Assembly: GCA_037127255.1 (NCBI GenBank) | Contig: JBANSL010000003.1 | Location: 43,211,314 to 43,275,313, forward strand | From: Persicaria tinctoria | Taxonomy: Eukaryota; Streptophyta; Magnoliopsida; Caryophyllales; Polygonaceae | Direction of reading: 5' to 3' | Length of the DNA stretch: 64,000 bases | Part shown: positions 54,246 to 64,000 of the stretch, one piece after another | Layout of the letters: every line of letters starts with the position of its first letter | Position numbering within the stretch: the first letter of the stretch is position 1 | Notes under the pieces: model-generated | Database searches by the model: none | Told to the model about the DNA's origin: nothing | The model's input: the letters and a program-made list of their open reading frames with translations, nothing else | Made by a program: the position numbers and the translations under genes

Positions 54246-55266
54246 CACCACAGACAAACAAACAAACTCGTCAAGTTAGCAAAACAGAAACCTCTCTCTC
54301 ACTTTGGTGGACGCTCACACTCTCACACACACTCCGCTCGTGTGTTTAAAGTGTTTGCCTCTCTATAATGTATTCTCAGAAAAGAAAAAGACTCGAAAAC
54401 CTGCAAAATGAGCAAACAACAGATATAATAGCAGTTAGTAGCAATAGACCTCCTCGGTGTTTGGCTCTCCGCTTCTTACTCTAGATGGTACTCTCCTCTC
54501 ACTCATCTTTTCCAACACTACTCAGTGTTGCTCTCACCTCTCCTTTTTCTGTTGCAGCAGGCATCACTCTCAACTCGCATTTTCCCAATGCAAGGGCACG
54601 ACACTCAAGAACCTGAATAATCGCTAGCGACAACTAGCACCAACACATAATAGCAAGTACAGTAAGCCTAACGAGCAACCTTCGAGCACTTCAACAAGGG
54701 CCTTTCGACGAGTATTTACCAAAACCCGCTATGGCCCTCAGGCAATGCAAAACAAGTGATCTAGCCCGACTAAAAAATGAAATTGCAATGTAGGAAAACA
54801 AATAGTATATATGAACTTGGGTAGGCAAAGGCTAATTCACATAGAGGGAGATACGAACTTGACTTTAACATTCACCAGCTTGGTTCACCCAACAAACTAA
54901 ATATTTTTTTTTTATAGATACGTGGAAACTGTGTCTTTCTTCTTCTTTTTTTTTAGAGAATTGGAAACAGGCTTTGCAACGTTTCCTTTCTTTCAATTAA
55001 AGTGAGCAACTAAAGAGTTTTGCAAACGTTTCCTTGTTCCCCCATTACGGCAACGTTGATCAATGGACAAAGTAGACACACCAGAACACCTTCAACCTAT
55101 TGAACGATGGGTAGATAGAAAGGGGCAGTTTTCCATGGTGTATGAGAGTAGAAATGGATGAACAAATTGCAATCTCTCGGGCCTAATCGAACAAGTTTTA
55201 CAAAAACTAAGGATTAAGCAAAGAGATGGTAATTCGTACCTCGAAAGCTTGAGGAACCCTTGTCGT
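54246..55266 (-). other. E3 leader between primer-binding site and gag
   Basis: About 1 kb of low-coding sequence with short T-rich tracts (54900-54950). It would contain packaging signals. No gene was seen. Confidence 0.55.
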
Positions 55267-55279
55267 GGCTCTGATACCA
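55267..55279 (-). other. E3 primer-binding site (initiator tRNA-Met)
   Basis: On the minus strand TGGTATCAGAGCC is the standard plant iMet primer site. It is two bases from the LTR. Confidence 0.93.
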
Positions 55280-55281
55280 CT

Positions 55282-56389
55282 TGACGTGCTTGGACCCCGG
55301 GCTCGAGCAAAAGGAACGGCGACGAGAGTTCCAAGAAGTCGGGAAGTTGTTGGCAGTTCTGGAGCAGCAGATCAGTCAGCAAAGAATGCCGATTTCCCTT
55401 CGATTGGCTAGGCGTCTGGAAACTTGCGAGCACTACTTTTGTAGATCTTGATGTCGCGGTCACGGATTGGGGCGGATCTCGTCAATCGGATGTCAGACGA
55501 AGCGGGAAACTGAGTTTTACCGAGATGTCGCCTGTGCAGAGACGATTCCGAAATTGGGTTCGTTTGAGAGGTATTGAGGGCTGTTTTGGGAGTGACGTTT
55601 TGGGTAGGATTGAGGGTGATAATGGGGCTGTGGACGGCCTTAGAATGGTGGTAAAGAAGGGGTATGGGGTTGAGGGATATGTGATGCAAGATCGCTCTCG
55701 GCCTCGCACTCCGAGCTCTCTCCAACACTCGATCTTCCACACTCTCGGCCTCGCACTCTGAGTGTTTCCGACCCTTTGATTCCGTCGTCTCTCACTAAAG
55801 AATCTCCTTCAGCATCTCACCGAAGGTTTTGTTCCCGGCGTCTCACCTAAGAACGAGATTCTGAACCCGAATCACAGGAAGCTAAAAGGCTCACTTTTTC
55901 TCAAAATTAAACTTATTTCAAAACAAATGTCAAGCTTACATATATATAGGACTTGTATGAAATCTAAGAAATTAAAACAAGACAACAATAAATGAAAAGG
56001 ACGTGGGATTTAGGCAAGTCTTTTGGGCTTAGTCCGAAATTTGCTTGGAAAAACAAATGCAAGAGCATATCATCCTAGGAAAATAGGTAGTTTGGTTTTG
56101 AAAGATTTAGCTTGGAATCCTCTCTAATTAAGTCTCGGTCGGCGCCAATTCAGACTTAACTTGTAGCAAAGTGACCGAGTGTGGTGGTGACTCCTCAAAG
56201 ATTAGAACCGATTGACCAAGTTGGCGAGCTCGGGCTCTTGTCAACGGTGGGGTAGCTCGAGGTAAAAGTGGCTCCTCTTCCATCTCCTCATAGTTAGCAT
56301 CTTCAATAGCATCCATCGGAGCTCCATCCCTAGCATCTAGATCACCAACCCGATCGTCAGATAAGCTAGCTCCGTCGAGGGTCACATCA
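55282..56389 (-). repeat. E3 5' LTR (1108 bp)
   Basis: Starts TGACGTGCTTGGACCCCGGG and ends GGGTCACATCA. TATATATA is at 55941-55948. It holds a short tandem repeat of CTCGGCCTCGCACTC (55696-55760). Its right end repeats the last pol codons (VTLDGASLSDDRVGDL), as expected for a frame that runs into the LTR. Confidence 0.93.
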
Positions 56390-57753
56390 AAAAGGCTTCC
56401 AAGATTAGGGTTTGCAACAACGATAATCAAGCATGCATAAGGCAGAGATAAACAGATAATCATGTGAATCACATCAAAGGACAAGCTTTCGCCTTTTCCA
56501 ACAATTAGACAACTCTTTCAAGAAACCCTAATTGTCTCTACGAATTTTATGTTTACATTCCAAGTTGTTAGCATGGATCTCGATGGGTAATAAACACATA
56601 AACATGTAGTAGATGCTCAAAATATGATAAAGGTCAGATCTTTACCTCAAGCGTGCATGGCTATCGTCGGGCTCGCCCCAACCCTAGAAGTGGGTGGACT
56701 ACTCGCGCTTCATCGCAAACTCAGACATTGATTGAAAGGAAATAACTTGCATTAAACTAAATTCAAAAGACTTTACAATCCCGGCGATCCAACTCTCGTT
56801 TAACGCCAAAACCCTAAAACCTTCGAACTCCTAAACTGTCTCTGTGAACTACTTCTCTCTGACTGAAATTGAATGACTAGAAATCAGCCCCATGGGCTTT
56901 ATTTATAGGCTTCTAAACCTTGCTACTCAAGGATAGAAATCTTTATCTAAAATTATATCTAAAACTTTAAAAGATAAATAAAAGCAATTTAGGAATTAAA
57001 TCTAAAAGGGAAAGATAAATCTAAAGTGTCTTCAAGTGGATAGATCTCTCTTCATCATGATAGAACTTGATAGATCGGATAGAACTTGGCAATCTTCGAG
57101 CCCAAGTAATCCCACACCGAGTAGAATTGATCAAACCGCGTAACGCGTCTCCGGAAGTCTCCTCGATCTCGACAAAGGGCTACTCGATCTCGAGTAGGAT
57201 TGTCGGTCGACTGGGCTTGACTCGTCGTCTCGGGTTGCTGGTCCTCGGTGTGGCTCGGTCATGGCTCCTGGCGTTCGTCGATCTCGAGGACCCCTTGTCG
57301 ACATCGAGTAGAGGTGGATGATCGACTTCGGCCTTCTGGTGTTGTCGAGGAACCCTTCTCGACATGCTCGGGCATGGTCTTGAGCTGCTTCGTCGACATC
57401 GAGTATGGTCCTCGATATCGAGTACTGTGCCTGGGCGCCAGGTCGGGTACTCTCGTCCTCAGTCTCTTCGGGCAGGCTTTCCTCGACTCCGGGTAGGTGT
57501 CTAGGCATGGCTTGTCGAGATCGACTAGGGTTTGTCGATGTCGAGTAGCTTTGTGCTCCGGTTCTTGCTTCTTGGTTTTCACCCGAAATGTTTCCATATT
57601 CTGCAATATTAAATAGAAACGTATGTAGATCTTCATTTCTGACAAATAAGCATATACTACATAAATCCGACATATTCCCAACCCGAAATATGCAAAATGT
57701 AAAGAATATGGAACTAAAATATGCATAAAGACATGACTACTTTGGAGACATCA
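56390..57753 (-). repeat. E2 5' LTR, second part
   Basis: Resumes with AAAAGGCTTCC after the E3 duplication and ends ACATCA. It has a short duplication (TAGATCGGATAGAACTTG) near 57070 compared with the 3' LTR. TCGANNTCGA clusters lie at 57150-57550 and the TATA box at 56900-56907. Confidence 0.92.
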
Positions 57754-57758
57754 GGTAC

Positions 57759-57883
57759 CATACTATTCAACCCCGATGTCTGGGTATAAAAAAAAAATAC
57801 AAAACTCCATCCGAGTGTCTATAAGAAAAGTACATATCTCTTCCAAGCCCGGGTTAAAAAATTGGATTTACATGTAACATGCG
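57759..57883. other. Flank of E2
   Basis: Host sequence after the GGTAC duplication (57754-57758). No feature seen. Confidence 0.5.
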
Positions 57884-58306
57884 GATTTAATTTCGTGTTT
57901 CTATCGGACTTGCAATTTTTTAACATTTTGGAAAATATTTTAAAATCATGAACATTTTGCTAATTTATTTAATTGTGAATATTTAAAAAAAAAATCCTTC
58001 TTCTATGTGTGTATAATGCAAATTAATTCTTCTATGCGTATATAATGAAAATTAATTAATAATACACCTATGTTCTTAACTTAATAAAAAAAATAGAGTA
58101 GGCAAATAATAATCATAACGTACTAGAAAATTATTAAAATTATTAGTAAATTATTAAAATAGTTAGCAATATCGTTTTGTTAGTTTAAATTATTAGAAAA
58201 ATTTACATAATACGACAATAAATAATACGATAACATCCGAAAAATGTGATTAGTTTACTTAGATTAATTTAAAATCCCGTGCGTTGTGCATGGGTTATAG
58301 GCTAGT
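57884..58306 (+). mobile_element. Helitron 3' end, copy A
   Basis: The terminus is a hairpin CCCGTGC-GTTGT-GCATGGG (58276-58294) followed 7 nt later by CTAGT, with T as the next base. This is the classic Helitron end. The preceding 423 bp are shared with 63558-63980 at about 99% by eye. No 5' TC end was identified, so the element length is unknown. Confidence 0.75.
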
Positions 58307-58311
58307 TATTA

Positions 58312-58355
58312 TAATAATAATACTTACTCCGTATTTCCTATACCCGGTTTTCTAA
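58312..58355. repeat. Third copy of the TACTTACTCCGTATTTCC repeat
   Basis: The sequence following the Helitron end (AATACTTACTCCGTATTTCC then CCGGTTTTCT) matches both units of the tandem duplication at 13051-13786. Confidence 0.7.
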
Positions 58356-58501
58356 AACATTGGTGGACCCTTCACAGGTTTTCTTTTGTAAGTTATCGTT
58401 CTCCTTTTTTTTTATAATGAAATTAGAAAATGCCGGTTTTTTTAATACTTTTTTTGTTTACAAAAAACACAAATTAGATCTGCGATGTCGTGGCGGCCTA
58501 A

Positions 58502-59244
58502 GGCCATGTTTATCGGCCCTTTTACTGTATAGAATATTAGGACTTTTAATATTATAAAATTGAAACAGTAGAAAATGGGATACTAGACCCATCCTTGCCT
58601 AGGGAGAAGTTAATTTAACCCATGTGCCGCACCAATTTTTTTTGAAGGTGAAGAGGAGGACACATGTCAACCTTTCATTCGGCTGCAGGAGAGGCACGTG
58701 GATGGAGGACACATGTCCTGAAACGGACGGTCGAGATGAAAACTGAAAAAAAAAACAATTTTACCCATTAAAATCAAGTTTTCGGTAAAAAAATAAAATA
58801 AAAAATTACTACAATACTAGATTCATTTTTATCTACATGTAGACATCAATTTTGAAAATGTTTGAGTATATTTTTTTAAAAAATATTTCTCTTTGATTAT
58901 AAATATGCAAAATAAAATCCGAAAAATTGAAGTATAATTTTGGAATAATTTGAAATAATAAATTGATTATAAATATGCAAAAAAATTGAAGTATAAAATT
59001 AATTTAATAATAATATTTTAATAATAATAAATGAATATAATAATATAATCGATAATGGAAATAATTGTTGGGGAGGGGTATATTTGTAAATTGAGTTGGT
59101 ATGAAAAGATGGATTTTGGGATATTAGGGATGTTATTGATAAAGTGGGACAAATGAAAATAGGATGCTAGGATGATGTGGCGGAGAGAGAAGAGTAAAAT
59201 ATTAGTGTTCCTAGTATCCCTAATATCTCTTGATAAACATGGCC
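58502..59244. mobile_element. PIF/Harbinger-type MITE (743 bp) with TAA duplication
   Basis: Terminal inverted repeats GGCCATGTTTATC / GATAAACATGGCC are perfect over 13 bp. TAA flanks both sides (58499-58501 and 59245-59247). The interior is AT-rich with no transposase, so it is non-autonomous. Assignment to Harbinger rests on the 3 bp TAA duplication. Confidence 0.82.
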
Positions 59245-59499
59245 TAATTTGTTTCAATTGTCCTCCGTGAACTCCCAGCGACAAAGTTTGATCTGATTTT
59301 GCTGGTTCAACTTTTTTTAAAATAAAAAATAGAGAGTCGTTGCGACTCTCCCATGTGTTTTTTTTTTAGTTTTGGTTTGTTTTTCAATTTAAAATAATTT
59401 TTTAAAACCTTGGGTGACTATTTCCCGAAATTCTTTCGGATTTTGGCTATTCTTATAATAAGTTTTCAATTTTTGGCTATTTCAAAAAAGTCTAATTAA

Positions 59500-60295
59500 T
59501 GAAAGATGAAGGTGAGGGAGAGAGGAACTTGAAGGTGGAGAACTGGGAGATTGTTGACAAAGCCTGAAAATATAAATGTTAAATGTCATTAAAGAAAGGT
59601 TGAAATGAGAATATAAATAAGATATGTCGAGTATGAATGAATAAAGATGGAGCATATCAGGGGGATTAAAACGGGAAGTGGCATGAAAAAATGTGAGTCA
59701 CTTGTAACTTTCATTTTCAATTTATTGAGGATTATTTAAAATTCGAGTGGGTTGCACATGTTGAAACATAGTGTTAAAATATATTGATTTTATGATAAAT
59801 AAGCAATTTTTCAAATAAAAAAGGGATAAGCATCAAATTTCTTATTTTTTTCACAAAATTGTGTTGAGTCAGATTGGACGAAATCTGATAAAAAAATCAT
59901 TTAGTTAAGATTTTATTGACTCAGATAAGCATCGAATATCCAAATTTCCAAATTTCATATAACAAATCATTTTGTTAAGATTTTCACTCAAAAAAATCAA
60001 TTAATTAAGAAGAAAATATGATTAACTAATAAAAAAATTCTAAAATCACAATTAATTAATCCTTTGTTTTAACTCCATGTTTCAATAAATCCAGATTGTT
60101 ACTAATATATTTAAAGAAATAATGCCTTGATAGATATGAGATTAATCTTGAATATTTTTTTTTTACCAAATCTTGAATAAATTTGAAATTACCAGATAAT
60201 TAGTGATTGAAAGAGGAAGGTGAGGCAGAGAGGAACTTGAAGGTGGAGAACTAGGAGATTGTTCACAAAGCCTGAAAATATTAATGTTAAATGTG
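59500..60295. repeat. Direct repeat of about 88 bp, 708 bp apart
   Basis: GAGGAACTTGAAGGTGGAGA with its surroundings occurs at 59500-59588 and 60208-60295. The DNA between is AT-rich and has no gene. Confidence 0.8.
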
Positions 60296-62300
60296 TACCC
60301 AAGATTATAATTCCGGAGTTACGTTTCGAGGGATAAAATCCCTCGCTGGATCTTGTGCCCCGAGTACAGGTTGAAGGTCTGAAACCAAAGATTAGTGTCT
60401 TTAAAGTGGGATTTTGTACCCAAGACCAAAGGGACCGTTGGAATCCCCTGTACATGTCTTAAGTCTAAAGCATGGAAATTCCTTTGATCATACAAGCCAT
60501 CATAAATTCCGAAAACGATACAATGGGTGCCACGACAGAGCCGGGTCAAAACAGAGCATAAGTAGTAATAAATCCCAAAAGTATAAGTTTGGTGAAGTTA
60601 GAGTCTCAAGAGCTCGCTCTCCGCCATACGAAAGAAGCCCGCCATAACAGCACGAAATCAAGCAAAGGAACGGGTACCTGAAACTATACCACGATGTGAG
60701 GGCAAGAGACGCCTGCGAGCCCTAAAGACTACGCTGAGGACATATAATACGCATATATCTAGAATAAAGGATGTTCTAATGCAATACGGAAATATTACCT
60801 ACACTATCATGCTCCTAATTCATATATCCAAAATATTAAGTAAGGCCTTAACAATGAATACCAAGTGGTATATCCATCTCCTATCTCTGCACCCCTTCCC
60901 GTTAGTGCAGAGACTCGCCAGTTCGATACTATAGCATATCATATCTCATCATCTGATCTCATCATCATATTTCATGCTCATATCGTATCTCGTGATATAT
61001 AAATGACCCGTGGAGGACAACACCCGATGAAGCTGGGTTGTCCTATGACCCTGGCAAAGACTCTAGGACTCAAGGATAACGGTCGTTCTGTCTTCAAGCA
61101 CATACATAATAAGGATGCTCATTCATAAGTGCAAGTCCTAAGCATGATACTACATGGCACGCTTTTATACATATGCAACACCTACACACTATATGACAAA
61201 TCAGGCAGGAGGTCCTGGTTACTGAGTAAGCCCTAGAGGTACTTACCTGGCTAGAAGATCAGCAAAAGAAGAATCCAGCACATAGTAGCCACGCTCATAG
61301 AGTATTACCTAAATACATAATGGAATATACATAAGTCTATATCTAAATACTAAGCACGCAAGCACACCCAATAAATAGGACAAGTAACACATCATAAATT
61401 CCATCGTATCATACGTTCTATAAGATCACATCGTTCTCTATAAATCATCAGCCAATTCTGCATGCTCATATTCATCATATCCGCATATATCTCAACAGTT
61501 CATCACAATCATAAGGCATAATTTGCACGATAACATCCTACTACTCGTCACAATTATATAACATTTTAACATATTATAATAAATCACCACAAGTCATGCT
61601 ATTAATCACATATATCATTATGTTAGTCAACCAATCATATAATCATGCTAGTTAGTCATGAAATAAGTCATATTCCCAAGTTAGTCTCATACCGTTTCAA
61701 CTCCAAGTCAAATAGTTGGAAATCCCGATCCCTGGAAAGGTTAGCGAAACTCCCTTATAAAGTATTTCAAATCCTTTGCGAAATAATTCCAACTCATTTT
61801 TAAATCTCTTAAAATAATATTTTATCCTTTAAATCCTCAAATAATATTATATACTAATTTAAATACCGCTAATTAGTAAAATAAATAAACAGATATACCT
61901 GAACCGAACCCATTTAATTTGTCTCAACCGGTTAAATGAAACAAGGTATAAATGAGTAGGGGCCCCACAGCTATGTCAGCTCCATCTTCCTCCCAATTCA
62001 AATGGAATCTCGTCCGCGCTCACCGGCCTCAACCCCGCTCTCGCCGGCTCCTCACTCGCTACTCGCTGCTCGCATTCGCTGGAGGCTCGTCCCCGCGCCC
62101 GCTGGCCTCTGCTCGCTCTTCACCTGCGCTAGCTGGTGTTCACCTCTGATCATTTTGCTTTGCCTCGCCTCATTCTCTCGCTCGTCGACACTCGCTGCGC
62201 CAATTCGAGCTCGCCGTAGCTCTCGCCCGAGCTTCCGAGCTCACCCAACGCCCCACACTCAGCTCACGTGCACTTGACACTCACCCACAGCCCGACCCAA
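60296..62300. other. Unidentified repeat-like region
   Basis: Moderate GC content, no long frame. The minus strand has CCAG then GTAAGTACCTCTAGGG near 61240 and other stretches that remind me of chromovirus LTRs, but no TG...CA borders, duplication or primer site could be fixed. A GC- and CTCGC-rich patch (61985-62270) has open frames on both strands that I read as compositional. Confidence 0.3.
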
Positions 62301-62735
62301 GTCAGAATCGAATAAAAACAGAGGGAGGAAAGGTGGAAGCTCACTGAGGGAGTTCCCGACTTCGGAGTTATCGATCAAAGGTTCGAGCGTCGTCGGAGGA
62401 TCGCGATGACTCGTCGATCCTCCGTGGGACATAGGTGAGCACTATGGTGAAGTCCGAAGGAGGTTTCGATCGAAGACGGAAGAGAATCGCTTACCGGAAC
62501 ATGACTTGCGATCGAACGTGGGTTAGAAGGGAATGGGGCTGCGATGGCTCTCGTGGTGGCTCCGGTGGTGGCTCCGCTGCTGTTGGTGGCTCCGAGGGAT
62601 GCTGCAGCAACTGCTGGTCTCGAAGAGGGGAGTCGAAGAAGCGAAGTGGGCGTGGATTGGCGTCTCCGGCTCTCGGCAGCACAAGGGAAGGAGCGTGCCG
62701 TTGCGTCTTGTAGAAGAGGGACTTCAAGGATGAGT
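62301..62735. other. GC-rich stretch with overlapping open frames, no identified gene
   Basis: Open frames exist on both strands (for example plus 62544-62840 and minus 62375-62833), but none has a recognised motif. GGTGGCTCC repeats near 62555-62600 drive some of them. Confidence 0.3.
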
Positions 62736-62751
62736 TTAGATGCTGCTACCT

Positions 62752-62915
62752 TCACTGCTATAATGATGATATTTAACATCGGTTCATTAATATTGGTTAG
62801 AAAAACCTGCCATGTAAAACAGTTTTTTGACATCGATTAAAAAAATTATGATGTTAAAAATAAAACAGACACCACACCATTTTTTGACCGATGTTAAAAA
62901 GAAGATTTTGGAAAA
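62752..62915. mobile_element. Possible CACTA transposon end
   Basis: Begins CACTGCTATAATGATGATA and has ACATCGGTT, GACATCGATT and GACCGATGTT, sub-terminal repeats in both orientations as in plant CACTA elements. The terminal CACT is not followed by the usual CAAGAAAA and no partner end was found. Confidence 0.35.
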
Positions 62916-62999
62916 AAATTAAGCGGGGGACAAATCTCACCCATATGAAATACACTCGAAATAATTCAACACTTCGAAAATTTGGAACATAAAAAAAAC

Positions 63000-63474
63000 A
63001 CACCCCAAGCCGTTCACTCCCTCTTCCAAACCCGAGCCCGACTGAGCCTCCCGCGACAACGAAATCCGGCTTCCTCCTCCAACTCCTCCCTGTTCACCAA
63101 AACCCCTTCCTCCTCCACTCTCGCCGGCTTTCGAACTGAGGGTGACGCCGGTGGGGATGTAGCCTCTCCGGGGAAATCCCGCTTCTTGTCTCTTGTTCCC
63201 ATTTCTCAGTAGCGAAACCCTTCATTCTCGTTGTCGTGTCTTCTCTTTAGACTCCAGACTCTGAGCACCGTCGCTTCTCCCGCCGCCTCAATCCGTCCCC
63301 GTAGACTCAACTTCCGAGACCAATCGCGACGAGGTTTACCGCCTACACCAGATTTGAATCCGCCAAAAATTGGAGCTGTTCGTCTCCTCGCGATGGCGCC
63401 AAGAAGCCTAGATCCGAGGGAGCGCGATGTTGAGGCAGTGACTGCTATGGAGAGCGTCACTTTTCTCTTTGGTA
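63000..63474 (+). pseudogene. GC-rich first-exon-like piece of an unknown gene
   Basis: C/T-rich leader sequence, then MAPRSLDPRERDVEAVTAME from the ATG at 63393, meeting a GGTACAATG donor-like site near 63471. No downstream exon exists before the Helitron segment at 63558. It could be captured cargo of that Helitron or the start of a host gene. No family recognised. Confidence 0.3.
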
Positions 63475-63557
63475 CAATGTTTCCCCTATCCTCACTTCTC
63501 AGCTTCTTTTTTGTTCGATTTTAAAATTAGGTTATTCTTCCATTTTAAAACAAGCGA

Positions 63558-63980
63558 GATTTAATTTCGTGTTTCTATCGGACTTGCAATTTTTTAACAT
63601 TTTGGTAAATATTTTAAAATCATGAACATTTTGCTAATTTATTTAATTGTGAATATTTAAAAAAAAAATCCTTCTTCTATGTGTGTATAATGCAAATTAA
63701 TTCTTCTATGCGTATATAATGAAAATTAATTAATAATACACCTATGTTCTTAACTTAATAAAAAAAATAGAGTAGGCAAATAATAATCATAACGCACTAG
63801 AAAATTATTAAAATTATTAGTAAATTATTAAAATAGTTAGCAATATCGTTTTGTTAGTTTAAATTATTAGAAAAATTTACATAATACGACAATAAATAAT
63901 ACGATAACATCCGAAAAATGTGATTAGTTTACTTAGATTAATTTAAAATCCCGTGCGTTGTGCATGGGTTATAGGCTAGT
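63558..63980 (+). mobile_element. Helitron 3' end, copy B
   Basis: Same length as 57884-58306, ending in hairpin CCCGTGC-GTTGT-GCATGGG (63950-63968) and CTAGT at 63976-63980. The 20 bp that follow to the window edge also equal the flank of copy A. Confidence 0.75.
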
Positions 63981-64000
63981 TATTATAATAATAATACTTA

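Larger units (their letters stand above)
28834..56389 (-). mobile_element. E3: CRM-like chromovirus (Ty3), split by E4 and E5
   Basis: The LTRs begin TGACGTGCT and end TCACATCA on the plus strand. AAAAG flanks both ends (28829-28833 and 56390-56394). An initiator-Met primer-binding site lies next to the 5' LTR. It is the only element here with gag, protease, reverse transcriptase, RNase H and integrase. The gag core (HFTDYALSWWQGAL, ILAKFLAGLNSDVAEIV), protease IIDGGSCCNI and LLGRPWQYDRRVMHDG, and the integrase frame running into the 3' LTR all fit CRM elements, which tend to occupy centromeric chromatin. Five in-frame nonsense codons and two insertions make this copy dead. Confidence 0.9.
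14443..57753 (-). mobile_element. E2: Athila-like LTR retrotransposon, outermost, split by E1 and E3
   Basis: The LTRs begin TGATGT and end ACATCA. GGTAC flanks both ends. The plus-strand order is 3' LTR 14443-16279, a 3' non-coding part, the polyprotein (minus) interrupted by E1, a tRNA-Asp primer-binding site at 28329-28345, and the 5' LTR broken by E3 (28349-28833 and 56390-57753). The polyprotein has gag and protease of the Athila type but no reverse transcriptase, RNase H or integrase, so movement would need enzymes in trans. One nonsense codon and an internal inverted duplication also break it. By eye the lineage call is Athila (retropepsin CDLGASVSIMPLS and ILGRPFLAT); a Tat-related origin is a less likely alternative. 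Confidence 0.9.

Noticed and set aside
61952..62277. Arg/Ser/Pro-rich frames that look like plastid transit peptides
   Set aside because: Frames are open on several phases because of CTCGC-rich composition and no splice partner or conserved domain follows.

Overview
This window is nuclear DNA from a flowering plant. A short gene-bearing left arm is followed by about 43 kb of LTR retrotransposons inserted into one another, then an AT-rich right arm made of DNA-transposon pieces. The plant call rests on introns with GT-AG borders, plant tRNA-Asp and initiator-Met primer-binding sites, Athila-like and CRM-like Ty3 proteins, Stowaway and Harbinger-type MITEs and Helitron termini. No bacterial-style genes or operons are present.

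Left arm (1-14437). One intact-looking host gene lies on the minus strand at 1248-2188: three exons, 203 codons, a probable plastid protein. After it come fragments of unrelated genes with introns (a CCCH zinc finger/FG exon at 4311, two cyclin-T exons at 4728-5289), two tRNA-like copies, several minisatellites, and a degenerate RPA1-like gene (8729-12185) that carries a Stowaway MITE with a TA duplication.

Nested block (14443-57753). The target-site duplications can be read directly, so the insertion order is clear. The outer element E2 (minus, duplication GGTAC) contains E1 (plus, 18570-24992, GGTGT) in its polyprotein and E3 (minus, 28834-56389, AAAAG) in its 5' LTR. E3 in turn contains E4 (minus, 28846-38484, CTCGG/CTCAG) in its 3' LTR and E5 (minus, 40195-50297, CTTAG) in its integrase. 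E5's middle LTR contains a Stowaway MITE (45233-45469). E1, E2 and E4 are Athila-like elements that keep gag, and in E2 and E4 protease, but have no reverse transcriptase or integrase core. E5 is LTR-body-LTR-body-LTR and encodes the same orphan 361-residue protein twice. E3 is a decayed CRM-like chromovirus and the only element here with RT, RNase H and integrase.

Two patterns stand out beyond the gene list. First, E1, E2 and E4 are peppered in LTRs and in coding sequence with the palindrome TCGANNTCGA. Second, E1, E2, E4 and E5 each carry two copies of a module made of a 7-8 bp stem closed over an AGGA (once GGGA) loop and followed by a TTAAGTATGGGG-like purine run. One copy abuts the 3' LTR and the other lies 1.2-1.6 kb upstream. 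The stems differ in sequence but stay paired.

Right arm (57759-64000). It holds two nearly identical Helitron 3' ends (57884-58306 and 63558-63980), a 743 bp Harbinger-type MITE, an unidentified repeat-like stretch, a possible CACTA end and a GC-rich exon-like stretch next to the second Helitron end.
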